From assembly GCF_900101435.1 (NCBI RefSeq), contig NZ_FMZH01000006.1, positions 250,902-314,901 of the forward strand: 64,000 nt of DNA, written 5' to 3'. Made by a program: the position numbers and the translations under genes. Below the pieces are notes generated by a model. It was not told where the DNA came from. It worked only from the letters and a program-made list of their open reading frames with translations, and did no database searches. The DNA is from Pedobacter soli (lineage in GTDB: Bacteria > Bacteroidota > Bacteroidia > Sphingobacteriales > Sphingobacteriaceae). This document shows, in pieces, positions 36,340 to 44,360 of the stretch. Each line of letters starts with the position of its first letter. The first letter of the stretch is position 1.

Positions 36340-37236
36340 ATGAAAAAAGCATATATACAACTTCACCTGGCATTGGTACTTGCGGGTTTTACAGGCATAT
36401 TTGGCCGCTTAATTACTTTAAATGAAGGTTTAATCAGCTGGTACCGAACATTTATTTCAGCAGTATTTATCCTGATTGTTTTAACATTAACCGGCAAGTT
36501 CCAAAAAATAACTTTATCCGAAAAAATTAAGATGGGAGCCGCCGGAGCGATCCTGGGTTTTCACTGGTTGTTCTTTTACGGTAGTATCAAATACTCAAAC
36601 ATATCAGTTGGCGTGGTGTGTTTTGCACTCACCAGTTTTTTCAACGCCTTGTTCGAACCTGCCATTAACAAAAAGAAACTATCCATACAAGAACTGTTGT
36701 TAAGCGGTCTTACCCTTTGTGGCATTGCCTTAATATTTGGGATGGATATCAGCTTTAGAACAGGTATTATACTGGGCATTATATCTTCGATATTCTCAGC
36801 ACTGTATACCGTTTACAACGAGCGATTAGCCGGCAATTATCGCGGCGAAACCATTATTCTTTACCAACTGATAGGGGGCGTTATTGCCCTAACGCTAATT
36901 ATGCCGGCATTCCTGTATTTTACTCCTACCACATCGCTACTACCTTCGCTACACGATTTTGGCTGGCTTTTGGTTTTGGCAATCCTGTGTACAGTAGTGA
37001 TGTATCTACTCATCATCAATGCTTTAAAGCACATTTCATCATTTACGGTAAGCTTAACCTTTAACCTTGAGCCACTTTACACTATCTTATTGGCTATTGT
37101 TATTTATAAAGAAAACAAGGTACTCTCAACCAGTTTTTACATCGGTTTGTTTTTAATCCTTACCTCGCTCGGCCTGCAAATGTGCAGGGTTTGGTATAAG
37201 CTCAAAAGCAGGCAATTAACAACTATAAGCCATTGA
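36340..37236 (+). CDS. EamA/DMT-family transporter
   Basis: 298 residues with ten predicted membrane helices in two related halves, as in EamA drug/metabolite transporters. The first half shows LVLAGFTGIFGRLITLNEG and WYRTFISAVFILIV; the second half begins with TGIILGIISSIFSALYTVYN and contains the charged NLEPLYTILLAIVIYKE motif typical of the family. Substrate unknown (amino acids, nucleobases or purines in relatives). Single gene, convergent with the tethered HTH regulator. Confidence 0.9.
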   Translation: MKKAYIQLHLALVLAGFTGIFGRLITLNEGLISWYRTFISAVFILIVLTLTGKFQKITLSEKIKMGAAGAILGFHWLFFYGSIKYSNISVGVVCFALTSFFNALFEPAINKKKLSIQELLLSGLTLCGIALIFGMDISFRTGIILGIISSIFSALYTVYNERLAGNYRGETIILYQLIGGVIALTLIMPAFLYFTPTTSLLPSLHDFGWLLVLAILCTVVMYLLIINALKHISSFTVSLTFNLEPLYTILLAIVIYKENKVLSTSFYIGLFLILTSLGLQMCRVWYKLKSRQLTTISH

Positions 37237-37260
37237 GTTGGTTAAATAAGTATTAACGAG

Positions 37261-37324
37261 GTTGTCACGTTGAGCCTGTCGAAACGCTTTAGAAAGCTCC
37301 TTCGACAGGCTCAGGATGACAAGC
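37261..37324. repeat. Palindromic repeat/bidirectional hairpin (GAGCCTGTCGAA type)
   Basis: Arms of about 22 bp, GTTGAGCCTGTCGAA on the left and TTCGACAGGCTCAGGATGAC on the right. This is a widespread bacterial intergenic palindrome. Its place between convergent genes suggests it also ends transcription. Confidence 0.85.
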
Positions 37325-37365
37325 TATATTAGAGGTTGCCTTGTTAAACTACATTCAAACAAAAC

Positions 37366-38745
37366 CTAAATCTGGCTCATCCAGACATTGATATCGGCTG
37401 TTGATGGAATATCCAGTTTTTTCCTGATTCTGTATTTACGGCTTTCCACCGATCGTACTGAAGTTTTGGTATAACGGGCAATTTCTTTGGTTTCGAAATT
37501 CAGCCTGAGCAACACACAAAATTCTATTTCGGCAGCAACCATAGTAGGCGCTTTTTCGAGCAATTTCTTGCTAAAATCGGTGTCAAACTCATTAAATTTA
37601 ACCAAAAAAGCAGGATTGTTTTCTACTGCAAGCTGTACAATTTCTTTTAACTCCTCCATTTTTACCGGCGAACGGTCTTGCTCATTCAATTCGATCTTTC
37701 TAACCAGTTCATCAATTTTTTGCTGCGCCTTACTCACCTCTTCTTCATTTTCTGCACGCAACAACAGCTCTGCCTTATTTAACCTGATGATAAAAACAAT
37801 CAGCAGGATGGCAAATGCCACAATAATGACAAGTGCTGCCAGATAAAATTTGTTTAACAGCGCTGTTGTTTCCTGGTAATTCTTAAGGGCAAGCACCTTA
37901 AATTCATCAATCATCTGGTAATTGATGTCTTTCACGTTGTTTATAATATTCTCCAGCTCATTGCTGATATGACTATTCAGTACAATCAGCTCATTCTGCA
38001 TGCCCAACAGTTTTTCATTTTCGCGTTGCAGGAGCTTTAGCTTATTTAAATAGGCTTTACGGTCGTTATTGGCAGTTTCTTTTTCCTTGCTTACAGTAGC
38101 AGTCTGCGTACTTTCTTTTTTGGTAATTTCGACCGTAGCCACCTCACTTTTATTGTTTATGGCATCTTTTAACCGTTTAAAAAACCCTTTTTTGGCTACA
38201 GGTTTGGCTTTGAGCACCGTATCTACTTTTACCTTTACATTCCGGTCAAACTTATGCTCTGTTACGGTTGTACCCTGCACCCCTTGCGTAGCTGCCCTGT
38301 TATAATCGGCATAAATGGTTAAGAGCGAATCGAAACTGTGTTTAAGCGAATAAAGCTGATCGGACAAAGCCGACTTCTTGTTATACCAGAATTTAACCTT
38401 TTTGATTTGCAAAGCGGTAAGCTGCGAGGTATCAGCCTGCGCCTTCAGCAAAGTATCGATCATCAGAAATACTTTCGATATTTTGGTATTGTAAGCGGTA
38501 TACTTTTTACTGCCCGCATTGAGCATCGATTCCTGGAAATCGCCTTCTGCATGGTGAATGAGTAACAAAATCTGCTCAGGTTCTGATTGGCCATGCTCGA
38601 TATTGGTAGCCAGCTTAGAAACACTGCCCAGTTTACCGGTTATGGTATTAAGCACAAAAAAAGCAGCCCCGGCAGAAATAATGGTGAGGATTAAAAATAT
38701 GAATAATATTTTCTTTGAGATGGTCCAGGTATACGTAAAGTTCAT
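37366..38745 (-). CDS. Membrane-tethered LuxR-type HTH regulator with coiled coils
   Basis: 459 residues. A membrane helix at about residues 11-33 and a second at about 300-323 (LAALVIIVAFAILLIVFII) bracket a roughly 260-residue periplasmic part with coiled-coil heptads. Next comes a cytoplasmic coiled coil, then a C-terminal helix-turn-helix of LuxR/GerE type: FETKEIARYTKTSVRSVESRKYRIRKKL (key residues about 415-442). It resembles one-component membrane sensors of Bacteroidetes in which an outside signal is passed to a DNA-binding domain. A Lys/Thr-rich segment at about 180-225 looks disordered. No partner gene is adjacent; target unknown. Confidence 0.8.
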   Translation of the reverse strand: MNFTYTWTISKKILFIFLILTIISAGAAFFVLNTITGKLGSVSKLATNIEHGQSEPEQILLLIHHAEGDFQESMLNAGSKKYTAYNTKISKVFLMIDTLLKAQADTSQLTALQIKKVKFWYNKKSALSDQLYSLKHSFDSLLTIYADYNRAATQGVQGTTVTEHKFDRNVKVKVDTVLKAKPVAKKGFFKRLKDAINNKSEVATVEITKKESTQTATVSKEKETANNDRKAYLNKLKLLQRENEKLLGMQNELIVLNSHISNELENIINNVKDINYQMIDEFKVLALKNYQETTALLNKFYLAALVIIVAFAILLIVFIIRLNKAELLLRAENEEEVSKAQQKIDELVRKIELNEQDRSPVKMEELKEIVQLAVENNPAFLVKFNEFDTDFSKKLLEKAPTMVAAEIEFCVLLRLNFETKEIARYTKTSVRSVESRKYRIRKKLDIPSTADINVWMSQI

Positions 38746-38968
38746 GGAGGGAAAAGATAGTTAATTCGGGATAAACGTTTTGTATCGCAGATGCGAACCA
38801 CAAAGAGAGCATTTTTCTAAAAATTAGCACCTACGCATTTCTACTCAACCAGTTTTAAGCAGTTTGGTTTTAAATTAATTTACTGGTTATGAGCAACAAT
38901 GCACTTTCACTCAAATACGTTTTTTTTTGTGGCTGATATGAAGCTAGGCAATTTAAATTAAATAAAAA

Positions 38969-38996
38969 AGAGTCTGAAAAATAAATTTCAGACTCT
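38969..38996 (-). terminator. Terminator of the HpnZ-MFS-108aa operon
   Basis: AGAGTCTGAAA and TTTCAGACTCT form a perfect 11-bp stem, with TTTTTTATTT following on the minus strand, 29 nt past the stop of the 108-aa gene. Confidence 0.92.
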
Positions 38997-39024
38997 AATA
39001 TTCATATTGAAAATGCGCACATGC

Positions 39025-39351
39025 CTACAAATGGCTTTTCCTGATACTCTCTCTGAGCAGAATAAACTCAAAACTATCTTCGGGAACTTCGCGCCGCAAT
39101 CTTTTTAGTTTTTCGGGTACAAACCTTAACCTGATTTTATTGTAAATATCCTGACAAATGCCAACATGCACCGCTATTTCGCAAAGCATGCGTTCGTACT
39201 GACGGTAGGCTTCGTTCAGATCTTGTTTAAATGCCCTAACCTGATTGCACTCTTCTTCGCTGGTGCCCAATGCGCGGTCGAGCTCTTCCAGCTGATCGAG
39301 CAAGCCCAGTAAATTGGCAACTGTTCGTTTATTTATCCCTTTTAGGCTCAT
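39025..39351 (-). CDS. Conserved-looking 108-aa hypothetical protein
   Basis: No known domain recognised. It is soluble, helical and charged, with two Cys (EEECNQVRAF and MLCEIAVHVGICQDI). It follows the OPA-type transporter by 14 nt and precedes a strong terminator, so it is the third gene of the phosphonate-type operon. A role in that pathway is likely only by position. Confidence 0.72.
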   Translation of the reverse strand: MSLKGINKRTVANLLGLLDQLEELDRALGTSEEECNQVRAFKQDLNEAYRQYERMLCEIAVHVGICQDIYNKIRLRFVPEKLKRLRREVPEDSFEFILLRESIRKSHL

Positions 39352-39365
39352 AATTATCTTAAAAA

Positions 39366-40628
39366 TTACGCGGTCTCCATTATTTTCGGCTGCTTACTAA
39401 CTATGGATTTACCCATTCGCGAAACAAAAAACGTAATGGTAGCCGAAAGCAGACAAGCCAATGCTGTTACGATAAAAATATTATTGCTATCACCGGTAAT
39501 ATCTATCACGTATCCCAAAAAAGGTTCGCCTACTGCAGCAAAAAGGTAACCACACATATTCATAATCCCAACGCCGGTACCAGTTAACCTGCTGCCCAAC
39601 ATATCAGGGCTTAAGGGCCAGAAACAAGCCTGAGGGCCGTAAACAAAGAAACCGGTTAACAACATCAGTATACCACTGAGTACAAGTTGATGTGAAGGGA
39701 CAAAGAAAATAAGCAACGATAGCACGGCACTGGCCGACATGCCCACTACAATGGCTTTTAAACGGTTCCCTTTAAAAAGAGTATCAGAAAGAATCCCGAA
39801 ACAAAGCGCGCCAATCCCCATACCAATGGGAAGCAGAAAAGTTACCCAAATGTTTCCGGGATTATCTTTCCAGTTTTTACCAAGAAAATGTACGGGCACC
39901 CAGAAAATTAATCCATAACGGGCCATGCTCTCAAAACCAAAGGCCAGTGAGGTAAAAAGAAATTTTCTGTTTTTAAATGCTTCTATGTAGCGGTCGAGCC
40001 AATCAGCTTGCGGGGTATCTGTTACCTGCTTGTTTTCATCAACCGCTTCTTCCGGCTGATCTTTAGCAATAATGAGGAAAATAGTCGCCGATACCAGCAA
40101 TAAAAGTACAGGTAACCTGAAAAGCATACGCCATTCAATTCCCTGCTGTAATAGAATGATTGAGATTAAATAGGTCACTGCTGACGAAAGTCCTGCGGCC
40201 ATGGTATAAAAACCAAAAGCCTTACCGCGTTCATGCTCATCCCACCAGTTATTAATCAGTTTTGCGCCGGGAGCCCAGGCCATCGATTGAAAAAAGCCGT
40301 TAAGCCCCCATAATATCATAATTACCACTGCACTGTTCGAAAAACTAATGGCAATATTAGTTAGTATAGAAAGATAGGCACCAGATACCACCATGAGTTT
40401 TGGGCTTAACCTATCGGCCAGATTACCATTAATGAACTGCCCGATTGCATAGCCGATAAGCATACAAAAACTAATCCAGCCAATGGTGCTGTAAGGAATG
40501 TTTAGCGAAGCCACCATTCCCTTTACGGCCCAGCCAAAATTGTGCCTGCCGGTGTAAAAGAAGAGGTAACACAGCATAGTTACCAGCAACATCTTCCACT
40601 TCTGGCTTATCGCCTTTTCGTTGTTCAT
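39366..40628 (-). CDS. MFS transporter of organophosphate:phosphate antiporter (OPA) type
   Basis: 420 residues with 12 predicted membrane helices. YLFFYTGRHNFGWAVKGMV near residues 18-36 carries the OPA-family Arg-x-Asn motif used for phosphate binding in GlpT and UhpT. WAPGAKLINNWWDEHERGKAFG is the conserved cytoplasmic loop. Its ATG overlaps the stop of the HpnZ-like gene by one base (TAATG), so the two are coupled. Likely imports a phosphonate or organophosphate for this cluster; substrate inferred from context. Confidence 0.88.
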   Translation of the reverse strand: MNNEKAISQKWKMLLVTMLCYLFFYTGRHNFGWAVKGMVASLNIPYSTIGWISFCMLIGYAIGQFINGNLADRLSPKLMVVSGAYLSILTNIAISFSNSAVVIMILWGLNGFFQSMAWAPGAKLINNWWDEHERGKAFGFYTMAAGLSSAVTYLISIILLQQGIEWRMLFRLPVLLLLVSATIFLIIAKDQPEEAVDENKQVTDTPQADWLDRYIEAFKNRKFLFTSLAFGFESMARYGLIFWVPVHFLGKNWKDNPGNIWVTFLLPIGMGIGALCFGILSDTLFKGNRLKAIVVGMSASAVLSLLIFFVPSHQLVLSGILMLLTGFFVYGPQACFWPLSPDMLGSRLTGTGVGIMNMCGYLFAAVGEPFLGYVIDITGDSNNIFIVTALACLLSATITFFVSRMGKSIVSKQPKIMETA

Positions 40629-41704
40629 TACAGATTGTGAGCTATATTAACACCAACACGCACCGGCTTATCAGCTACCGCAAAATTAAAGGCACTTTCG
40701 GCATCTGCCAATGCAAACTCAGCCGAAACCAGTTCTTCGAAAGGAAACTTCGAATAATTGTTTTCTATAAATTTTACAGCCTGCACAAAATCATCGTAAT
40801 TATAATTGTGAAGCCCCTTAATGGTATTCAGTTTCCTTACCACCTGTTCGGCATTAACAGCCACACTACGGGTTTTAAATACTGCACCTATCCAAACAGC
40901 TATACCTCCAACAGTTAATGCCTCCAGTCCCATCTCCATCGCATCAGGCGAGCCACTCATATCAAAAGCTACATCAATATTAGTCGGCAAAACAGGATTT
41001 TGATTCAGCAAATGCTGTACATTGGCACCAAATGATTCCGCCAGTTTTAGCCGGTCGCTGTTTAAATCGGCTACATGAATTTCGGTTGCCCCATCTGCAC
41101 TGCACATTGCGGCACACACCAGCCCCAGTAAGCCCACGCCAGAAATTAAAACCTTTTTACCCTGTAAACTTCCGGACAGGCGCACAGCACCTGCAACAGT
41201 AGCCACAGCGCAATTAATAGTAGCAGCAACCTTGAGCGGAATTTCTTTACTGAGCTTTAAAACAGTTGTGCCCGGTTTTAACACACAATGGGTAGAAAGT
41301 CCTCCATGCAAGGCATCAGTAGCCGTAACCTGCGCATGGCCATATTTAAAAAGGCCTTCAGCTTTCTGCGGCATTCCTGCTTTTGCTTTTACCGAATCTG
41401 CATCAGATGCAAAAATACTCCAGGTAACCCTGTCGCCAATTTCAAGTACTGTACCTGCATAATCTTTCCTGGTGTGACCGGGATGAAAACCTGCAATCTC
41501 GCCAACAATTTCGTGTCCTAAAACAGTTGGCACAGTCTCCTGCCTTAAGCCGCAATAGGTATGCAAATCGCTCCCGCAAATGGTGGTATACAGGTTTTTA
41601 ACAAGTATTTCTCCCGGATTTAAATCAGGGATATCAGTTTTTATTTCTTCGAGGGCTTTACCAGCTCCATTGAAGACAACAAGTGTTGCTTTATCCATAA
41701 ACAA
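40628..41704 (-). CDS. Phosphonate-catabolism-associated alcohol dehydrogenase (HpnZ-like)
   Basis: 358 residues, MDR superfamily. TTICGSDLHTYCGLRQ, PTVLGHEIVGEI and the RVTWSIFASD segment are typical of the proposed HpnZ family (TIGR03366), found in phosphonate utilisation clusters. The nucleotide-binding turn is VLISGVGLLGLVCAAMC. The structural zinc cysteine cluster is absent, as in that branch. Start may be Met3 (41,698). Divergent from the PhnX-like hydrolase, with a palindromic operator between them. Confidence 0.85.
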   Translation of the reverse strand: MFMDKATLVVFNGAGKALEEIKTDIPDLNPGEILVKNLYTTICGSDLHTYCGLRQETVPTVLGHEIVGEIAGFHPGHTRKDYAGTVLEIGDRVTWSIFASDADSVKAKAGMPQKAEGLFKYGHAQVTATDALHGGLSTHCVLKPGTTVLKLSKEIPLKVAATINCAVATVAGAVRLSGSLQGKKVLISGVGLLGLVCAAMCSADGATEIHVADLNSDRLKLAESFGANVQHLLNQNPVLPTNIDVAFDMSGSPDAMEMGLEALTVGGIAVWIGAVFKTRSVAVNAEQVVRKLNTIKGLHNYNYDDFVQAVKFIENNYSKFPFEELVSAEFALADAESAFNFAVADKPVRVGVNIAHNL

Positions 41705-41794
41705 TTTATTCTTAGCGCTATTTTATTTACACTAATTTAGCACTACCCCGCCTTTTTAAGGCCAACGCCACAAAAGTGAACATCTAATGTTTAA

Positions 41795-41814
41795 CAAAGG
41801 TAAACAAATGTTAA
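41795..41814 (-). promoter_or_regulatory. Possible -7 box and half-palindrome on the HpnZ side
   Basis: The minus strand reads TACCTTTG (41,802-41,795), a TAnnTTTG box, immediately beside TAAACAAATGTTAA (41,801-41,814), an imperfect copy of the operator. A -33 element is not convincing. Confidence 0.45.
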
Positions 41815-41832
41815 TTTAAATGTTAACTTTTA

Positions 41833-41848
41833 CTAAACATTTGTTTAG
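41833..41848. promoter_or_regulatory. Palindromic operator in the PhnX/HpnZ divergent region
   Basis: CTAAACATTTGTTTAG has perfect 7-bp arms (CTAAACA and TGTTTAG) around TT. Related sequences TAAACAAATGTTA and TTAACA recur within 50 bp. The palindrome contains the -33 TTTG of the hydrolase promoter. No regulator gene is adjacent. Confidence 0.72.
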
Positions 41849-41871
41849 CATTACTAACATGATTATATTTG
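41840..41871 (+). promoter_or_regulatory. Promoter of the PhnX-like hydrolase
   Basis: TTTG at 41,840-41,843, 20-nt spacer, TATATTTG at 41,864-41,871: an exact match to the Bacteroidetes consensus. Leader about 60 nt. Confidence 0.83.
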
Positions 41872-41937
41872 CTGCCGAAATACTTACAGCAAGTTGAATT
41901 TACAATCTTATTTAATTAACTCTATTTAACAATAGCG

Positions 41938-42621
41938 ATGCACCCTGAAATTAAAATGGTCGTGTTTGATATGGCCGGCACCACAGTAAATGAAGATAAC
42001 CTGGTTTATAAAACCCTGATGAATGCCATTAATGCAGCTGGTTTTGCTTACAATCTTGATCAGGTTTTAGCGGTAGCTGCCGGAAAAGAAAAGAAAGCGG
42101 CCATCAGATCGGTACTTAAAACATACGGAGCAGACTTTAACGAAACACTGGTAGACAATATTTACGAAAAATTTATAAAACAGTTAAAACTGGCTTATGA
42201 GGTTGAACCCATTTTGCCACAACCAGGCGCTACCGATCTTTTCGAAAAACTTAAAGCAAAAAACATCCGCACGGTATTGAATACGGGTTACGACCGTCCT
42301 ACTGCCGAAGCCATACTAAACAGGCTTGGATGGATACCCGGTAAAGATTTTGACGCCTTGATTACCGCCTCGGAAGTGAGCCAGAACAGGCCTGAACCCG
42401 ATATGATTTTGCTTGCCATGAAACAATACGAAATTGCCGATGGCAGCGCAGTGATGAAAGTTGGCGATTCGAGCATCGACATTGAAGAAGGCCAAAATGC
42501 CGGTTGCAGCCTGAGCATTGGTATCACCACAGGTGCACACACCCGCGAGCAATTGCAAAATGCCAAACCAAATGCAGTAATCGATCATTTGATGCAGATA
42601 CTGGATATTATTCCAAATTAA
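41938..42621 (+). CDS. Phosphonatase-like HAD hydrolase
   Basis: 227 residues. The HAD motif I is VVFDMAGTTVNED, matching the PhnX-like branch (TIGR03351) rather than sugar phosphatases. Motif II is in VLNTGYDR and motif III/IV in VGDSSIDIEEGQNAG. A cap domain lies at residues about 20-85. Relatives act in phosphonate catabolism, cleaving or hydrolysing a phosphono-aldehyde-type compound; the true phosphonatase Schiff-base lysine cannot be assigned by eye. Pairs divergently with the HpnZ-like gene. Confidence 0.9.
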   Translation: MHPEIKMVVFDMAGTTVNEDNLVYKTLMNAINAAGFAYNLDQVLAVAAGKEKKAAIRSVLKTYGADFNETLVDNIYEKFIKQLKLAYEVEPILPQPGATDLFEKLKAKNIRTVLNTGYDRPTAEAILNRLGWIPGKDFDALITASEVSQNRPEPDMILLAMKQYEIADGSAVMKVGDSSIDIEEGQNAGCSLSIGITTGAHTREQLQNAKPNAVIDHLMQILDIIPN

Positions 42622-42855
42622 ACTTACACCAATTAACGTCCTCTGTTAGCGTTTGTTGGCATGCAGCTCATTTATTGCTGAATGCTATCAAACGCTTTCT
42701 TTATTAAACCACATTAAGCACCATCAATATTACCAAAAAATCTGTTTTTCAGCATTTTCTAATGCCGTTCTAATACTAGTATAACATTTGTGTCAGGCTT
42801 TTAAAAAAGCACCTGATTTTAGCTTCCAGATGCCTCATGAAGGTTTTTCTGACCC

Positions 42856-42863
42856 TATATTTG
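42856..42863 (+). promoter_or_regulatory. Possible -7 box very close to the 112-aa gene start
   Basis: TATATTTG matches TAnnTTTG but sits only 7 nt before the ATG and lacks a clear -33 TTTG. If real, the mRNA would be nearly leaderless. Confidence 0.35.
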
Positions 42864-42870
42864 TATCCAG

Positions 42871-43209
42871 ATGATGAGGTTATTAAGAAAAAACTTATTG
42901 AAAAAGATTTTTGGCATGCTGGTATTGGTCCTGTTTGCCACTAAATTTTTTACCAGTGCAATAACCATCTTGTTGTCTCCGGGTTGCGTTTATGCCATCG
43001 AAAAAAGCAGCGAAGAAAATAAGGCCAAGGAAGAAGAATCTTTCGAAAAGTTAAAGAAGAAACTCATGCTTTACGAATCCTCTGCTCCGGCTTGTTTAAA
43101 CCCAATTCCAACCAACTGCCAGAACCTTAACCAATACCTTTATGGCTTGCGTCCATGCAATTCGCCGGCCAAAAATGTACCCACGCCGCCTCCGGATTTG
43201 GCTGCTTAA
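42871..43209 (+). CDS. Small secreted or membrane-anchored protein (112 aa), upstream of the exporter genes
   Basis: No family recognised. The N-terminus is a basic stretch (RLLRKNLLKK) and a hydrophobic core, with a likely cleavage after GCVYA (about residue 42). The mature part has a Lys/Glu-rich amphipathic helix (ENKAKEEESFEKLKKKL) and then a Pro- and Cys-containing tail ending PTPPPDLAA. Four Cys follow or flank the signal. The sequence before the Cys (SPG) is not a good lipobox. It lies 146 nt before the ATPase-less exporter gene on the same strand, so it may be a cargo or partner, by position only. Confidence 0.7.
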   Translation: MMRLLRKNLLKKIFGMLVLVLFATKFFTSAITILLSPGCVYAIEKSSEENKAKEEESFEKLKKKLMLYESSAPACLNPIPTNCQNLNQYLYGLRPCNSPAKNVPTPPPDLAA

Positions 43210-43355
43210 TTTTAGATAAGCTCCAATTCCAATACACTAATGTCTTTAAGCCTGCCTTAAGATTAGTTATTGTCTTTAAAAATCACATTCAAATTTACCC
43301 CAGGCCCATAATGTTGCCCTGCAACCTGTTTTGTGCCTGATTTTAAAATAAAAAA

Positions 43356-44360
43356 ATGAAAAATCATCATGTTGCCGGTGCACCTTCGCCCTGGCAAAGA
43401 TTGGTACGTATGCTCCATTTAGAGCGTAAAACCATCAATTACATTTACATTTATGCCATACTCATTGGCTTAATCGGCCTTTCTCTGCCCCTGGGTACCA
43501 GTGCCGTTTTCAACCTGTTATCCAACGGGGCAATGTACAGCTCAACCTACATTCTTATCGCCGTAATTTTAGTGGGTATTGTTGTAGGTGGCCTGTTGCT
43601 TATTGGTCAACTCACCCTGGTTGAGTTTCTGGAGCAAAAGATTTTTACCAAAGCAGCGCTGGAATTTGCTTTTCGCCTGCCCAGAATTAAAAAGAAAGCA
43701 CTCGAAGGCGAAAACCCTACTGAGCTTGTCAACCGCTTCTTCGATATCCTGACCATTCAGAAAGGCCTGACCAAACTTTTGGTTGATATTATTGCCGCAG
43801 CTGTACTGATCTTCTTCAGTGTAATTCTGCTTTCATTTTATCACCCGGTTTTTATGGCCTTTGGTACTTTTGTGCTGATTGTAATCGCCTTAATCCTGGT
43901 ATTGTATTATCGTCAGGCTGTACGAACCAGCATTGAAGAATCGGGTTATAAATACGAAGTAGTCGGCTATCTGGAAGATATTGCCTCTGATCTGGATACC
44001 TATAGAAACAGTTCTGCAAAGCGCAAAGAAATTATCGAGCGTACGGATAAAATTACGGCCAACTATATCCAGGCCCGTAATGATCATTTCGGTATACTTA
44101 AAAAGTTCTTTATTAGTGCAGTGGCCATGCGTACCATGCTGATGGGTGCCCTGCTACTTTTAGGCTCTTATTTCGTTGTAGAACGACAAATGACTTTTGG
44201 CCAGTTTGTAGCTGCCGAGGTAATTATTGTTCAGATTAGTTATGCCATCGAAAAACTGATGACCAATTTAAACACGGTATTCGATATGATAACCGGTAGC
44301 GAGAAACTTGCGGTAGTAACCGACCTGGAGTTGGAGGAAGGAGAGTTTAACCATGGGTAA
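43356..44360 (+). CDS. ABC exporter-type transmembrane protein without ATPase domain
   Basis: 334 residues. The sequence follows the type I membrane domain of HlyB/LapB-like exporters: six predicted helices (about residues 30-52, 63-87, 140-165, 167-185, 250-272, 275-295) and the characteristic cytoplasmic coupling stretch LARIDT-like YLEDIASDLDTYRNSS. It ends at TGSEKLAVVTDLELEEGE, exactly where an ABC ATPase would begin. No Walker A, signature or Walker B motif follows in any frame; instead the HlyD gene starts in an 8-nt overlap. There is no C39 peptidase domain at the N-terminus. So it is a naturally truncated half or is energised by a separate ATPase encoded elsewhere. Confidence 0.82.
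   Translation: MKNHHVAGAPSPWQRLVRMLHLERKTINYIYIYAILIGLIGLSLPLGTSAVFNLLSNGAMYSSTYILIAVILVGIVVGGLLLIGQLTLVEFLEQKIFTKAALEFAFRLPRIKKKALEGENPTELVNRFFDILTIQKGLTKLLVDIIAAAVLIFFSVILLSFYHPVFMAFGTFVLIVIALILVLYYRQAVRTSIEESGYKYEVVGYLEDIASDLDTYRNSSAKRKEIIERTDKITANYIQARNDHFGILKKFFISAVAMRTMLMGALLLLGSYFVVERQMTFGQFVAAEVIIVQISYAIEKLMTNLNTVFDMITGSEKLAVVTDLELEEGEFNHG

Noticed and set aside
42871..43209. Lipoprotein interpretation of the 112-aa protein
   Set aside because: The residues before its Cys are SPG, not a proper lipobox; signal peptidase I cleavage after VYA is likelier.
43356..44360. ATPase-less exporter as a frameshifted pseudogene
   Set aside because: No ABC ATPase sequence follows in any frame; the HlyD gene begins immediately, and the stop is followed by a coupled start.
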